DNA of 64,000 nucleotides from assembly GCF_002994045.1 (NCBI RefSeq), contig NZ_MQUC01000003.1, positions 534,501-598,500 on the forward strand, written 5' to 3'. The notes under the pieces are model-generated. The model was not told the DNA's origin. It ran no database searches and worked only from the letters and a program-made list of their open reading frames with translations. Below, piece after piece: positions 27,415 through 36,019 of this stretch (position 1 is the stretch's first letter; every line of letters begins with the position of its first letter). The position numbers were made by a program, and so were the translations under genes. The DNA is from Nonlabens agnitus. Lineage in GTDB: Bacteria; Bacteroidota; Bacteroidia; Flavobacteriales; Flavobacteriaceae.

Positions 27415-28327
27415 ATTGCGCCGAGATTTTGGTGGCATCATCACGGCTTTTTTCAATTTTATGAAAGGCAACATCAAAGGGCTGATCAATGTATTTATAG
27501 GTTACAACGGGATTTTCTTCATCCTGTTTTTAATAAGCGTGTATTTTCTGGTAACAGGAATTGTAGAGTACATGGTCATGGAAAGCGGTGTGATTCTAGG
27601 TAACAACTATGGCAATACAGATTCCGCGTCAATTATTATCGGGCTCTCCATCATGTTCTTGATATTCTTGATCGCGCTGGCCAGCATTTTCAACTATGCC
27701 ATATCAAGCAGCTATCTATCCTTATACGAAACCGAAAAAAGGAACAATCTGCCCAAAAAACTTGTGTGGAGCAAAGCCAAAAGAGTTTTTTGGGGCGTTC
27801 TGCTACTAGCGCTGTGCGCCGTAGTTCTGTATTTTATCTATTTCATAGCACAAATTGTTCTCGCCTTTATACCGGTCCTGGGAACGATTGTTTCCCTAAT
27901 CATAGGACTGGGATTCAACGCTTGGATCAGTCTCTCCATCTTTAGTTATGTACACAATGAAGAGCATAATGTTTTTGACGCTTTTGGCGAGGCGTGGCAA
28001 TTGCTTTTCAGTGGTTTTTGGAGAACCATAGGTGTCAATTTTGTTCTGGGTTTTTTAGTACAAATCTGTCTGTTTGCTTTGCAAATAGGTCCAGCCATCA
28101 TTGTTGGGATCATCACGTTTCACGCGATTGACAATGGCGAGGCCTTTGCTGATAGTACATTGAGTCATATTTTGATCATTTTGATCGTGACATTATTCTG
28201 CATCATGATCATGTTCATGCAGCTTATCTCACAGGTCATCAACGCCTTTCTATACTTCAACCTGCACGAGTTCAAACACAACATTTATTTGCGTTCACGC
28301 ATTGAAAACATTGGTGCACAAGTATGA
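27392..28327 (+). CDS. Multi-pass membrane protein of the MoxR operon
   Basis: 311 aa from ATG at 27392, overlapping the SpoIIM gene by 23 bp; a longer frame would overlap more. About six transmembrane helices (FFILFLISVYFLVTGIVEYM, IIIGLSIMFLIFLIALASIF, VLLLALCAVVLYFIYFIAQIVL and others). GSGFW-like loop FDAFGEAWQLLFSGFWRTIG recalls DUF4013/GlpQ-type membrane domains, but no enzyme motif is visible. Always seen, to my knowledge, beside SpoIIM and DUF4129 genes. Overlaps the next gene by 4 bp (ATGA). Confidence 0.82.
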   Translation: MSDYIEPRLRRDFGGIITAFFNFMKGNIKGLINVFIGYNGIFFILFLISVYFLVTGIVEYMVMESGVILGNNYGNTDSASIIIGLSIMFLIFLIALASIFNYAISSSYLSLYETEKRNNLPKKLVWSKAKRVFWGVLLLALCAVVLYFIYFIAQIVLAFIPVLGTIVSLIIGLGFNAWISLSIFSYVHNEEHNVFDAFGEAWQLLFSGFWRTIGVNFVLGFLVQICLFALQIGPAIIVGIITFHAIDNGEAFADSTLSHILIILIVTLFCIMIMFMQLISQVINAFLYFNLHEFKHNIYLRSRIENIGAQV

Positions 28328-29082
28328 AGCTGAAATTCTGTTTTATATTTATGCTGGTGTTCGCTTTCGCGAAAGCGCAGAACCTTCAAGATCTCGTTCC
28401 TGAAATTGAACAGCGACCGCGGCAAATCACAGATACGCTAGGCCGTGATTACGACGACCGCGTGATTGAAGTCAACGAGTTTCCAGAAAATCTAAACGAA
28501 AAATATTCGGGACCAGAGTTTGATTATGAGGACACCACTCAAGAAGCCGACAATTTTTTGACCGACTTCTTTGACTGGTTCTTCAAGAAGCTGGGCAGTT
28601 GGTTTGGTATCGACATCAGTCCATTCTGGGCTATCGTCATCAAATGGACCGTGTATGCCATTTTTGGAGGCATTGCCATTTATCTGCTTGTGCGACTCTT
28701 GACGGGCGAGAAAGCCTCTGGAATCAGAGCACGTGGCGGCGAGACCAGAAATCAAATCAAGATTGAGGAAACCCATATTGAAGAACTGGACCTCAACAAA
28801 TTCATAAACGAGGCCATCGCAAATGGCAATTATCGCAATGCTATAAGGTATTTATATCTTAATTCACTCAAGAAGCTTAGTGCTGCTGGAAAGATTGAAT
28901 GGGATTTCCAGAAAACCAACGGTGACTACTATCGAGAGATCAAGGATGCCGCGTTAAAGGATCAGTTCCAGAAGGTTTCTTATCTGTACGACTACGTTTG
29001 GTACGGAGAATTTGCCATTGATGAGTTCGCTTTCGCGAAAGCGAAACAACAATTTGAACTTCTCAACAAAAAAGCCGCCTGA
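28324..29082 (+). CDS. DUF4129 membrane protein
   Basis: 252 aa. Signal peptide FCFIFMLVFAFAKA-Q whose end is encoded by the dispersed palindrome (28362-28377). One transmembrane helix near residues 102-122 (AIVIKWTVYAIFGGIAIYLLVRLL), then the cytoplasmic DUF4129 helical domain (NGNYRNAIRYLYLNSLKKLSAAGKI...YDYVWYGEFAIDEF). A second full palindrome (29028-29043) encodes AFAKA again near the C-terminus (residues 236-240). Overlaps the next gene as TGATG. Part of the MoxR operon. Confidence 0.85.
   Translation: MKLKFCFIFMLVFAFAKAQNLQDLVPEIEQRPRQITDTLGRDYDDRVIEVNEFPENLNEKYSGPEFDYEDTTQEADNFLTDFFDWFFKKLGSWFGIDISPFWAIVIKWTVYAIFGGIAIYLLVRLLTGEKASGIRARGGETRNQIKIEETHIEELDLNKFINEAIANGNYRNAIRYLYLNSLKKLSAAGKIEWDFQKTNGDYYREIKDAALKDQFQKVSYLYDYVWYGEFAIDEFAFAKAKQQFELLNKKAA
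28362..28377. repeat. AFAKA palindrome (signal-peptide cleavage region)
   Basis: Exact copy read as AFAKA directly before Q; it supplies the end of the h-region and the A-K-A cleavage site. Confidence 0.95.
29028..29043. repeat. AFAKA palindrome (second copy in DUF4129 gene)
   Basis: Exact copy within the 20-bp TTCGCTTTCGCGAAAGCGAA, preceded by GAG; read as AFAKA near the C-terminus. Confidence 0.95.
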
Positions 29083-30401
29083 TGGATAAGCGATCAAAAA
29101 TCATATTATTCGTTCTGGGCGCCATTCTCGTGGGCCTTTTTGTGGTTGAGAGCAGACGTCCCAAACCGGTCAACTGGCGACCCAGCTACACCAGCGGTGA
29201 TAAGATCCCGTTGGGTGCGTTTGTTTTGTACGACAATCTTGATGAGATATTTGAAGGTGCACAGGTACAAAGTGTTGATCAAGTGCCTCTTGATTTCTTG
29301 CGAGAGCATGAAGATGAGACCGGTGCGACCTACATCTTTTTGAACAACTACCTGGAGTTTGACGCCACTGAAACTGATTATCTTCTGGACTTTGTGGCGC
29401 GCGGCAATAAAGTGTTTATTTCCAGTTCCAGCGCTTATGGTTCCTTGGCAGACACCTTAGGATTAGAGACCAGTTCCAGTAGTTATTATATGGATACCAG
29501 TAATGACACCATTAGAACTCGATTGACAAATAAGGCTTTTAAGGATCGCAGTTATGTGTATCATCGAGAAGGCAGCTATCGCTATTTTGAACGTTACGAT
29601 ACCTTGCGCACTAAGGTGCTGGGCGAGGTTCTTGCTTTTAACCCAGAAGGTAATTATCTGGAATCGATGTTTGAAAACGAGAATGACGAAGAAGATCTGG
29701 ACAACATCATCGATAAAGATCCGGATAGTTTCAAGGCCATGAAGGCGATGGAGATCAAAACAAGAAAAACACCTCAAGTCAATTTTGTCGAAGTCACGGT
29801 AGGCGATGGCGCCATTTATTATAACTTGAGTCCTGTTGCCTATAGTAATTATTATATGCTTAATGGCAAGCAGCAATATGTTGCAGAGTCTTTGTCCTAT
29901 CTCAAAAACGACAAGATTTACTTTGATGATTATGGGAAATCGGGAAGGCGAGTGGTCACGTCGCCGTTGCGATTCATTTTATCTCAAGCCTCACTGAGAT
30001 GGGCCTATTACCTGGCCATTGCTGGAATTTTGCTTTATATGATTTTTGTAAGTAAACGCGAGCAGCGCATCGTTCCCGTGATCAAGCCGCTTGAAAATGC
30101 CACAGTTGAATTTACAAAGACCATAGGTAATCTTTACTATCAAAGTGGTGACTACACCAGCATTGTGGACAAGAAGATTACATTCTTCTTAGAACGCGTG
30201 CGCAGTAATTATTACATGAATACTGAAAAGCTGGATGAGGCTTTTATTAAAAGGTTATCGGCAAAAGCGGCTAGACCGTTAAACCAGACGCAAGAGCTCA
30301 TTCAATACATCAATACACTTAGGGCAAAGCCTTTGCACAATCAATACGAACTGAAACAACTTAATAAACTTATTGACGCGTTTTTTAAAGACAATAAATA
30401 A
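29082..30401 (+). CDS. DUF4350 membrane protein
   Basis: 439 aa. N-terminal helix (KIILFVLGAILVGLFVVE), then the DUF4350 domain (SYTSGDKIPLGAFVLYDNLDEIF ... TYIFLNNYLEFDATETDYLLDFVARGNKVFIS), a glutamine-amidotransferase-like fold without its catalytic triad, and a second helix near residue 310 (WAYYLAIAGILLYMIFV), followed by a helical cytoplasmic tail. Thus most of the protein should be periplasmic. Overlaps MoxR as TAATG. Function within the operon is unknown; a lid or receptor for the DUF58 protein is speculation. Confidence 0.87.
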   Translation: MDKRSKIILFVLGAILVGLFVVESRRPKPVNWRPSYTSGDKIPLGAFVLYDNLDEIFEGAQVQSVDQVPLDFLREHEDETGATYIFLNNYLEFDATETDYLLDFVARGNKVFISSSSAYGSLADTLGLETSSSSYYMDTSNDTIRTRLTNKAFKDRSYVYHREGSYRYFERYDTLRTKVLGEVLAFNPEGNYLESMFENENDEEDLDNIIDKDPDSFKAMKAMEIKTRKTPQVNFVEVTVGDGAIYYNLSPVAYSNYYMLNGKQQYVAESLSYLKNDKIYFDDYGKSGRRVVTSPLRFILSQASLRWAYYLAIAGILLYMIFVSKREQRIVPVIKPLENATVEFTKTIGNLYYQSGDYTSIVDKKITFFLERVRSNYYMNTEKLDEAFIKRLSAKAARPLNQTQELIQYINTLRAKPLHNQYELKQLNKLIDAFFKDNK

Positions 30402-31522
30402 TGGAAGAGAATAACAACCCAACACCAGAAGATCACAACCAGAATCTTCCAGAGCCAGCGCAAAAGCAGCATGTGCACCAGCCAGAAGGTGAAGTCTCAC
30501 AAGAAACACCTGCTGTGGAAACACCTGCTACAGACGATACCAATAGCGACGATCTAAAGTTTAGCAGTCGTGTTGACCTCACAGAATTGTCCAGCGCTGT
30601 AGCAACGATTAAAGAAGAGCTGCGCAAGGTGATTATAGGTCAAGAAGAAATGATCGATTTGTTGATCGTCTCCATACTTGCAAACGGTCACTCGCTTATT
30701 GAAGGAGTTCCTGGTGTTGCCAAGACCGTGACTGCAAAGTTACTGGCCAAAACCATGCAGGTAGGATTCTCAAGAATTCAATTCACTCCAGATTTGATGC
30801 CTAGTGATATTCTGGGAACTTCAGTTTTTTCCATGAAAAACAATGAATTTGAGTTCAAGCAAGGTCCTATATTCTCTAATATCATTTTGATAGACGAGAT
30901 CAACCGTGCTCCAGCTAAAACACAAGCCGCACTTTTTGAAGCGATGGCAGAGCGACAGGTCACTATTGATGGTAAGGAGTATGTGATGGAGAAACCGTTT
31001 TTGGTTTTTGCCACTCAAAACCCAGTGGAACAAGAAGGAACCTATAGATTGCCAGAAGCGCAGCTGGATCGATTCCTATTCAAGATCAATGTTTCATACC
31101 CTAATCTGGAAGAAGAAATCAAAATATTGGAAGGCAACCATAACCGCAAAAACTCAGATCCAGAATCCATGATTGAAGGCATCATGAGCGCTGCACAGAT
31201 TGTAAAGCATCAAGAAACGGTGAAAGGTATTGTGGTTGAGGACAATTTGATCAAGTACATTGCAGAGATCGTATTAAACACGCGTAACAACGCCAACCTT
31301 TACCTAGGAGCTTCACCTAGAGCTTCTATAGCCATTATGAATGGCTCTAAAGCGTATGCAGCTATCATGGGACGTGATTTTGTTACTCCGGACGATGTGA
31401 AATACATCGCCAAGGCGGTAATGAGACACCGCATTATTCTTACTCCAGAACGTGAAATGGAAGGATTCACGGCAGATCGATCCGTTGCTCAAATTTTAGA
31501 AACCATCGAGATACCGCGATAG
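30401..31522 (+). CDS. MoxR-type AAA+ ATPase
   Basis: 373 aa. A Gln/Glu/Thr-rich, probably disordered N-terminus (1-55) precedes the AAA+ core: Walker A GVPGVAKTVTAK (about 105), Walker B IILIDEINRAPAKTQAAL, sensor FATQNPVEQEGTYRLPEAQLDRF, and a C-terminal helical lid. MoxR ATPases act as chaperones for assembly or metal loading of VWA or DUF58 partner proteins; the partner DUF58 gene follows immediately (TAG-GTG overlap). Confidence 0.95.
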   Translation: MEENNNPTPEDHNQNLPEPAQKQHVHQPEGEVSQETPAVETPATDDTNSDDLKFSSRVDLTELSSAVATIKEELRKVIIGQEEMIDLLIVSILANGHSLIEGVPGVAKTVTAKLLAKTMQVGFSRIQFTPDLMPSDILGTSVFSMKNNEFEFKQGPIFSNIILIDEINRAPAKTQAALFEAMAERQVTIDGKEYVMEKPFLVFATQNPVEQEGTYRLPEAQLDRFLFKINVSYPNLEEEIKILEGNHNRKNSDPESMIEGIMSAAQIVKHQETVKGIVVEDNLIKYIAEIVLNTRNNANLYLGASPRASIAIMNGSKAYAAIMGRDFVTPDDVKYIAKAVMRHRIILTPEREMEGFTADRSVAQILETIEIPR

Positions 31523-32856
31523 TGAAGAACATCTATAAAGCCCTATTCTTAAGCAAACGATTTTTCCAGGTATTACTTGCCTTAATTGTGCTATTCATTG
31601 TGTCGTTCTTCTTTGAACGACTCATTGACTATCTAGTTATAGGCTTTTTTATATTAATTGGTCTTCTCGTAGTAGACCTCATACTGATTTACGGCAAGAG
31701 TAAAGGCATTAAAGCCAGCAGGATTTTACCAGACAAGTTCTCTAATGGTGATGAGAACCCAGTTGAGGTAAAGGCCCAAAACCAATATGGTTTTAAGACG
31801 TATCTGCGCATTATTGATGAATTGCCTATTCAATTTCAAAAGCGAGATTTCAAAATTGAAACAGAACTCCAGTCTGGAGCCATACAAACTATGATGTACA
31901 CGGCTAGACCTACTGAGCGTGGTGAGTTTTACTTTGGATCCCTAAATGTTTTCGTTAAGTCTGGAATAGGTTTGATCTGGCGCAAGTACATTTTTGACCA
32001 TGATGCCATGGTACCCAATTATCCATCCTTTTTGCAAATGCGCAAATACGAGTTGATGGCGTTCACCAACAAGCTCAAGGATTATGGAATGAAGAAGATA
32101 CGCCGCATAGGCCACACGATGGAGTTTGAACAAATCAAGGACTATATACTGGGTGATGATGTGCGTAATATCAACTGGAAGGCGACGGCTAAGCGCAACC
32201 AATTAATGATCAATCAATTCCAAGATGAGAAGTCGCAACCTGTGTATAGTGTGATTGATAAAGGTAGGGTGATGAAGATGCCTTTTGAAGAGTTGAAGTT
32301 GGTCGACTATGCGATTAATGCAACTTTGGTGATTTCTAACATTGCCCTTAAAAAAGGCGATAAGGCTGGAATGTTTAGTTTTTCTAGTAGGGTTTATAAT
32401 CAAGTGATGGCGCAAAAGAGATCGTCACAAATGAATTTGATTTTAGAGACCTTGTACAACTTGGATACCGACTTTCGCGAAAGCGATTTCTCACGTCTCT
32501 ACATTGACATCAAGCGAAAAATTACACAGCGCAGTTTATTGTTGCTCTACACCAATTTTGAAACGCTAGATGCTTTACACCGTCAATTACCCTATTTGCA
32601 GGCGATTGCAAAGAACCACTTGCTTGTGGTGATCTTTTTTGAAAACACAGAACTGTCCATCATGTTGAAGGAAAAAGCGGAAACGACCCAAGAGATTTTT
32701 ACTAAAACGATCGCAGAGAAGTTTGCTTACGAAAAAAAGCTCATCGTTAATGAGCTTAATAAATTTGGGATTCAAACGATATTGACAAAGCCACAAGAAC
32801 TTACCGTCAATACCATCAATAAATATCTAGAAATTAAGGCAAGAGGATTGTTGTAG
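31522..32856 (+). CDS. DUF58 membrane-anchored protein
   Basis: 444 aa, GTG start overlapping the MoxR stop by one base. Two N-terminal helices (FQVLLALIVLFIVSFFF, YLVIGFFILIGLLVVDLIL), then a strand-rich region and the DUF58 core (DDVRNINWKATAKRNQLMINQFQDEKSQPVY) leading into a VWA-like domain (VIDKGRVMKMPF, MFSFSSRVYNQVM). The MIDAS Ser-x-Ser pattern is not obvious. A near copy of the dispersed palindrome (32470-32485) encodes FRES. Last gene of the operon. Confidence 0.92.
   Translation: MKNIYKALFLSKRFFQVLLALIVLFIVSFFFERLIDYLVIGFFILIGLLVVDLILIYGKSKGIKASRILPDKFSNGDENPVEVKAQNQYGFKTYLRIIDELPIQFQKRDFKIETELQSGAIQTMMYTARPTERGEFYFGSLNVFVKSGIGLIWRKYIFDHDAMVPNYPSFLQMRKYELMAFTNKLKDYGMKKIRRIGHTMEFEQIKDYILGDDVRNINWKATAKRNQLMINQFQDEKSQPVYSVIDKGRVMKMPFEELKLVDYAINATLVISNIALKKGDKAGMFSFSSRVYNQVMAQKRSSQMNLILETLYNLDTDFRESDFSRLYIDIKRKITQRSLLLLYTNFETLDALHRQLPYLQAIAKNHLLVVIFFENTELSIMLKEKAETTQEIFTKTIAEKFAYEKKLIVNELNKFGIQTILTKPQELTVNTINKYLEIKARGLL
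32470..32485. repeat. Near copy of AFAKA palindrome (DUF58 gene)
   Basis: GACTTTCGCGAAAGCG, two mismatches at the left end; read as DFRES. Confidence 0.75.
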
Positions 32857-32865
32857 TAAGGATAC

Positions 32866-33060
32866 CTATGACAATTCCATATTTAAGGCCTTGCGAGTAG
32901 AAGTTATCTCTTCGTACAAAGCTTTTGCTTTATCATGAATTCTAGCAGCGCGTTCACGGTCCTTAAGAGAAATTTCAAACGACTTGCGCATTAGGTTGCA
33001 ATATCTTTTCTCTTTAAGATTAAGTGTCTTTTCTGCTTGCTCTATTTCAATATCGGTCAT
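32866..33060 (-). CDS. Small helical protein, Lacal_2735-like
   Basis: 64 aa, all helical and strongly charged (KEKRYCNLMRKSFEISLKDRERAARIHDKAKALYEEI). The pattern L..kY..Lm..sf.is..dR..a...h..A..i..EI matches the small Lacal_2735 family of flavobacteria as I remember it. No function is known. TAATTTTG at 33085-33092 on the minus strand may be its promoter. Convergent with DUF58, 9 bp away. Confidence 0.65.
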   Translation of the reverse strand: MTDIEIEQAEKTLNLKEKRYCNLMRKSFEISLKDRERAARIHDKAKALYEEITSTRKALNMELS

Positions 33061-33167
33061 GGTACTCTAAAAACTTTTAATGGTCAAAATTAAAAGTTTT
33101 AACTAACAATGTTTTTAATACTGTATTAATCTAAGTTAAGAAAGTCTAAAAGCCTTGCGCTAATGGT

Positions 33168-33872
33168 CTAGTCTTGAAGCGCAAATACACGCCTAAGAAG
33201 ATCTGTAGTTCTTGCGTTGACAGATTCACGAATCTGAATTTCTTCTTGTGCGATCATGGTGAAAACACCTTCCAATGCCTTTTGAGTCACATAATCTCTC
33301 AAATCAGGATTGACATCATTAAGCAACGGGATCGAGTTGTATCGTGTAATGGCGTCGCTCCATAATTTGGTCGCGCCTACTTCACTTAGGTTTTTATCAA
33401 TTACGGGTGAGAGTTTATCATAAAGGCTTTGCTGCGTTTTTGATTCCAGATAACTAGTGGCGGCGCGTTGATTGCCTAGCAAAATGTTTTTGGCATCTGC
33501 AAAAGTGATGTCTTTTACAGCATCCACAAAAATGGGAAGTGCTTCTTTAGTCGCTTCTTCTGCAGCTCGATTCAATAGTTTGAGACCTTCATCTGCCACG
33601 CTTCCTAAACCGATTTTACGCAGACCGCTATCCACATCCTGTAATTCTTGCGGCAACAATATCTTTACGGCTTCATTCTTAAAAAAGCCATCTCTGGTCG
33701 ATAATTTGGTCACTTGTTGATTGACGCCTTTATCAAGTGCCTGCCTTAAACCGTTTCCTATATCTGCTTGTGAAAGCGCTCCGCTTTGTGGTAACTGGCT
33801 GGCGATGGATTGAAGTTCTGCACAGCTGGAAAGGATCATGCAAGCAACGAATAGTAGGATGATTTTCTTCAT
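33168..33872 (-). CDS. DUF4197 lipoprotein
   Basis: 234 aa. Lipobox MILSSCAEL (Cys near residue 17). The mature part begins with ALSQADIGNGLRQALDKGVNQQVTKLSTRDGFFKNEAVKILLPQEL, the DUF4197 hallmark, and continues with AEEATKEALPIFVDAVKDITFADAKNILLG. Helical periplasmic protein, function unknown. TATATTTG at 33905-33898 is a likely -7 promoter element, 26 bp upstream of the start. Confidence 0.9.
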   Translation of the reverse strand: MKKIILLFVACMILSSCAELQSIASQLPQSGALSQADIGNGLRQALDKGVNQQVTKLSTRDGFFKNEAVKILLPQELQDVDSGLRKIGLGSVADEGLKLLNRAAEEATKEALPIFVDAVKDITFADAKNILLGNQRAATSYLESKTQQSLYDKLSPVIDKNLSEVGATKLWSDAITRYNSIPLLNDVNPDLRDYVTQKALEGVFTMIAQEEIQIRESVNARTTDLLRRVFALQD

Positions 33873-33897
33873 GGATTAGGGTTTTATCAAATATAAC

Positions 33898-33905
33898 TTT
33901 TAATT
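33898..33905 (-). promoter_or_regulatory. -7 element TATATTTG
   Basis: TATATTTG on the minus strand, 26 bp before the DUF4197 start. The -33 box is unclear. Confidence 0.45.
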
Positions 33906-33980
33906 GTTTGCAGGGAATTTCTTTAATTTTTCAATAACGGAATAATGCTTGATGTGCCTTTCTAAACCCAAACCAACCTC

Positions 33981-34511
33981 ATGCGCAATTTTATCTTTTT
34001 AGCAGTACTCGCTGTTTTGACTTCGTCCTGTATATCTCAAAGAGGACTGGAACGAAATTCTGATTTCAAAGCCGATCTTTTTTCTGCAAAACAATTGAAC
34101 GGCGTCTATCAAAACGCCATTCCAGAGGATCCAGCGAATAGTCTTTGGCAGGACTTGTATAAAAATAAATCTCATAAGGATCTTGTGTTCAATGCAGACA
34201 ATACACAAGTAGAGTTGAATCTTGTTGACAATAACAAATTAGTGGTGACATTGTATCGTTATGGTAGAAAGGAAGATGAGCTGATTTTTAAAGGGAAAAT
34301 CAAAAACGGATACTTTGCCATCAACCGAAAATTAACGCTTATCCCATTACCTTTTTTCTACTATCATAAAGAGAACAAGACGATCATAGGCAATGATGAT
34401 GAAGGGAATCTGGTGCTGGTTCAGGGTAAAATGTTGGAGTATGTAGTGTTATTATCGCTTATAGGTGGTGATCGTGATACCATATCTGCTCGATACGAGA
34501 AGCTAGATTGA
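33981..34511 (+). CDS. Small lipoprotein of unknown function
   Basis: 176 aa, lipobox LTSSCISQ (Cys near residue 17). The mature part looks beta-rich (KDLVFNADNTQVELNLVDNNKLVVTLYRYGRKEDELIFKGKIKNGYF), possibly a small barrel. No catalytic motif. Monocistronic, followed by a terminator at 34543-34579. Confidence 0.78.
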   Translation: MRNFIFLAVLAVLTSSCISQRGLERNSDFKADLFSAKQLNGVYQNAIPEDPANSLWQDLYKNKSHKDLVFNADNTQVELNLVDNNKLVVTLYRYGRKEDELIFKGKIKNGYFAINRKLTLIPLPFFYYHKENKTIIGNDDEGNLVLVQGKMLEYVVLLSLIGGDRDTISARYEKLD

Positions 34512-34542
34512 TCGAGCAATCCACCGAGAAACGTCCACACAC

Positions 34543-34579
34543 AAAAAGTCCCGAAAAGCATCGCTCTTCGGGATTTTTT
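34543..34579. terminator. Hairpin terminator
   Basis: TCCCGAAAAGC / GCTCTTCGGGA with one mismatch, loop ATC, flanked by A5 on the left and T6 on the right. Serves the forward lipoprotein gene and probably also the DUF6952 gene on the other strand. Confidence 0.82.
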
Positions 34580-34605
34580 AATTTTTAAAATTAGCTTTAA
34601 AAGAA

Positions 34606-34854
34606 CTAGGCATCAATCGATCCCATCACTTTTTGTGCAAATGCATTAGCAGCTTCTATACCACTCATACCATTCTCAACATTGTTGTGTACTTCAATGG
34701 CTCCACAAATGTTAGTGATCAATTCTCCTACCACATCCATTTCCTCATCGGTCACAGATCTATGTTCTGTAAAGTGCTCTAGTACTTCAAGCGTTGTTTC
34801 CAACTGCTCCTTGCTAGCTCCTTTTTGAAAGTGTCTAATTACTGGTAACTTCAT
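34606..34854 (-). CDS. DUF6952 family protein
   Basis: 82 aa from MKLPVIRHF, a conserved start of this small flavobacterial family; the frame extends 8 codons upstream without support. Acidic and helical (LETTLEVLEHFTEH, DEEMDVVGELITNICGAIEVHNNV). It overlaps the end of the thioredoxin gene by 20 bp and the peroxiredoxin is just ahead, so the trio forms a redox unit. Function unknown. Confidence 0.82.
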   Translation of the reverse strand: MKLPVIRHFQKGASKEQLETTLEVLEHFTEHRSVTDEEMDVVGELITNICGAIEVHNNVENGMSGIEAANAFAQKVMGSIDA

Positions 34855-35146
34855 GTACGAGGTCTTTAAGATTTTCAAATTTGTTGGTCTGTACTTGGTT
34901 CACAAACGCACCATCCTTGAAAGTGGCAAACGTAGGTAGGTTATCTACCGTCGCCAGTTTTCTGGATTCTGGATACTTTTCTGCATCTGCAAGGATAAAG
35001 ATCGTGTCTTCGTTCTCGCTAGCCAGTTTCTTGAACTTAGGCTTCATCACGCGACAGTTACCGCACCAGCTCGCCATGTATTGGACCACTACTTTTTTAT
35101 TTCCTGCTACAATCTCTTGTAGGTTATCTTGTTCTAGTGTTTGCAT
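34835..35146 (-). CDS. Thioredoxin-like protein
   Basis: 103 aa. Thioredoxin fold with active site ASWCGNCRVMKP (C28-C31; CGNC instead of CGPC) and the cis-proline strand VDNLPTFATFKDGA. No signal peptide, so cytoplasmic. Likely reduces the neighbouring peroxiredoxin; trxB at 42.7 kb could supply electrons. Overlaps the DUF6952 gene. Confidence 0.92.
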   Translation of the reverse strand: MQTLEQDNLQEIVAGNKKVVVQYMASWCGNCRVMKPKFKKLASENEDTIFILADAEKYPESRKLATVDNLPTFATFKDGAFVNQVQTNKFENLKDLVHEVTSN

Positions 35147-35149
35147 TTT

Positions 35150-35333
35150 TTAGTATTTAGAGGTTAGTATTTAGTAGCTAGACTAGAGAAATGCGAGAAC
35201 ATTTCCCTAGTAACTACCTTATACTTATTCATTCGGTGAATAAATTCTTGAAATTTAGCCAGGTAATATGCAGTGATCATGTTTTACAACAAAGCGCCTA
35301 GCGCGTGTCTAAATACTAAGTACTACATACTAA
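35150..35333. repeat. 184-bp element with 14-bp-period terminal inverted repeats
   Basis: Left end: two copies of TTAGTATTTAG at 35150 and 35164. Right end: CTAAATACTAA at 35309 and CTACATACTAA at 35323, the same unit inverted with the same 14-bp period. A central hairpin TTATTCA-TTCGG-TGAATAA lies at 35225-35243. Fills most of the gap between the peroxiredoxin and thioredoxin genes; no open frame inside. Confidence 0.75.
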
Positions 35334-35343
35334 CTACTCAGAA

Positions 35344-35979
35344 TTAGTTTTGGGACAAGTACGCTGCAGTCGCTAGACGATCTGCCTTCATGGCATCTTT
35401 ACCTTCTTCCCAGTTTGCTGGACATACCTCACCGTTTTTCTGTACGTGTGTGTACGCATCTATCATTCTTAGGAATTCATTTACGTTACGTCCTACAGGC
35501 ATGTGGTTCACACCTTCATGAAATACCGTTCCTTCTTCATCGATCAAATATGTCGCGCGGAATGATACGTTATCACCCTTCAACAAATATCCTTCAAGGT
35601 CATCGTTGTACTCCTCATCTGCATCTAGGATGTCTAGCATTGTAGATAGATTACGATTGGAGTCTGCGATAAGTGGATATGTGATTCCTTCAATACCACC
35701 GTCATCTTTTGGCGTATTCAACCATGCAAAGTGAACCTCTGCAGTATCACAAGATGCACCTATAATTAAGGTGTTTCTTTTTTCAAATTCAGGTAATGCT
35801 TCTTGGAAAGCGTGAAGTTCTGTTGGACATACAAAGGTGAAATCCTTTGGATACCAGAATAATAATACTTTTTTGTTGTTGTTTCTTGCCTCTTCCAGCA
35901 CGTTGATTTGAAAGGTGTCACCCATTTCATTCATCGCGTTTACTGTCAAGTCTGGAAATTTTCTGCCTACTATAGCCAT
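35344..35979 (-). CDS. 2-Cys peroxiredoxin (AhpC/Tsa type)
   Basis: 211 aa from MAIVGRKFPDL; an upstream in-frame extension would run through the promoter and a palindrome copy and is rejected. Peroxidatic cysteine in PKDFTFVCPTE (about residue 50), resolving cysteine in GEVCPANWEEG. Reduces peroxides using thioredoxin. A typical Prx1/AhpC member, cytoplasmic. Promoter with TACTTTTG at 36014-36007. Confidence 0.95.
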   Translation of the reverse strand: MAIVGRKFPDLTVNAMNEMGDTFQINVLEEARNNNKKVLLFWYPKDFTFVCPTELHAFQEALPEFEKRNTLIIGASCDTAEVHFAWLNTPKDDGGIEGITYPLIADSNRNLSTMLDILDADEEYNDDLEGYLLKGDNVSFRATYLIDEEGTVFHEGVNHMPVGRNVNEFLRMIDAYTHVQKNGEVCPANWEEGKDAMKADRLATAAYLSQN

Positions 35980-36006
35980 TACAATTTTGTTTTTTATTTG
36001 AGGGTG

Positions 36007-36014
36007 CAAAAGTA
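36007..36014 (-). promoter_or_regulatory. -7 element of peroxiredoxin promoter
   Basis: TACTTTTG on the minus strand, 27 bp before the start codon. The region upstream where spacer and -33 box should be is occupied by the palindrome at 36020-36035. Confidence 0.55.
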
Positions 36015-36019
36015 GTCCT

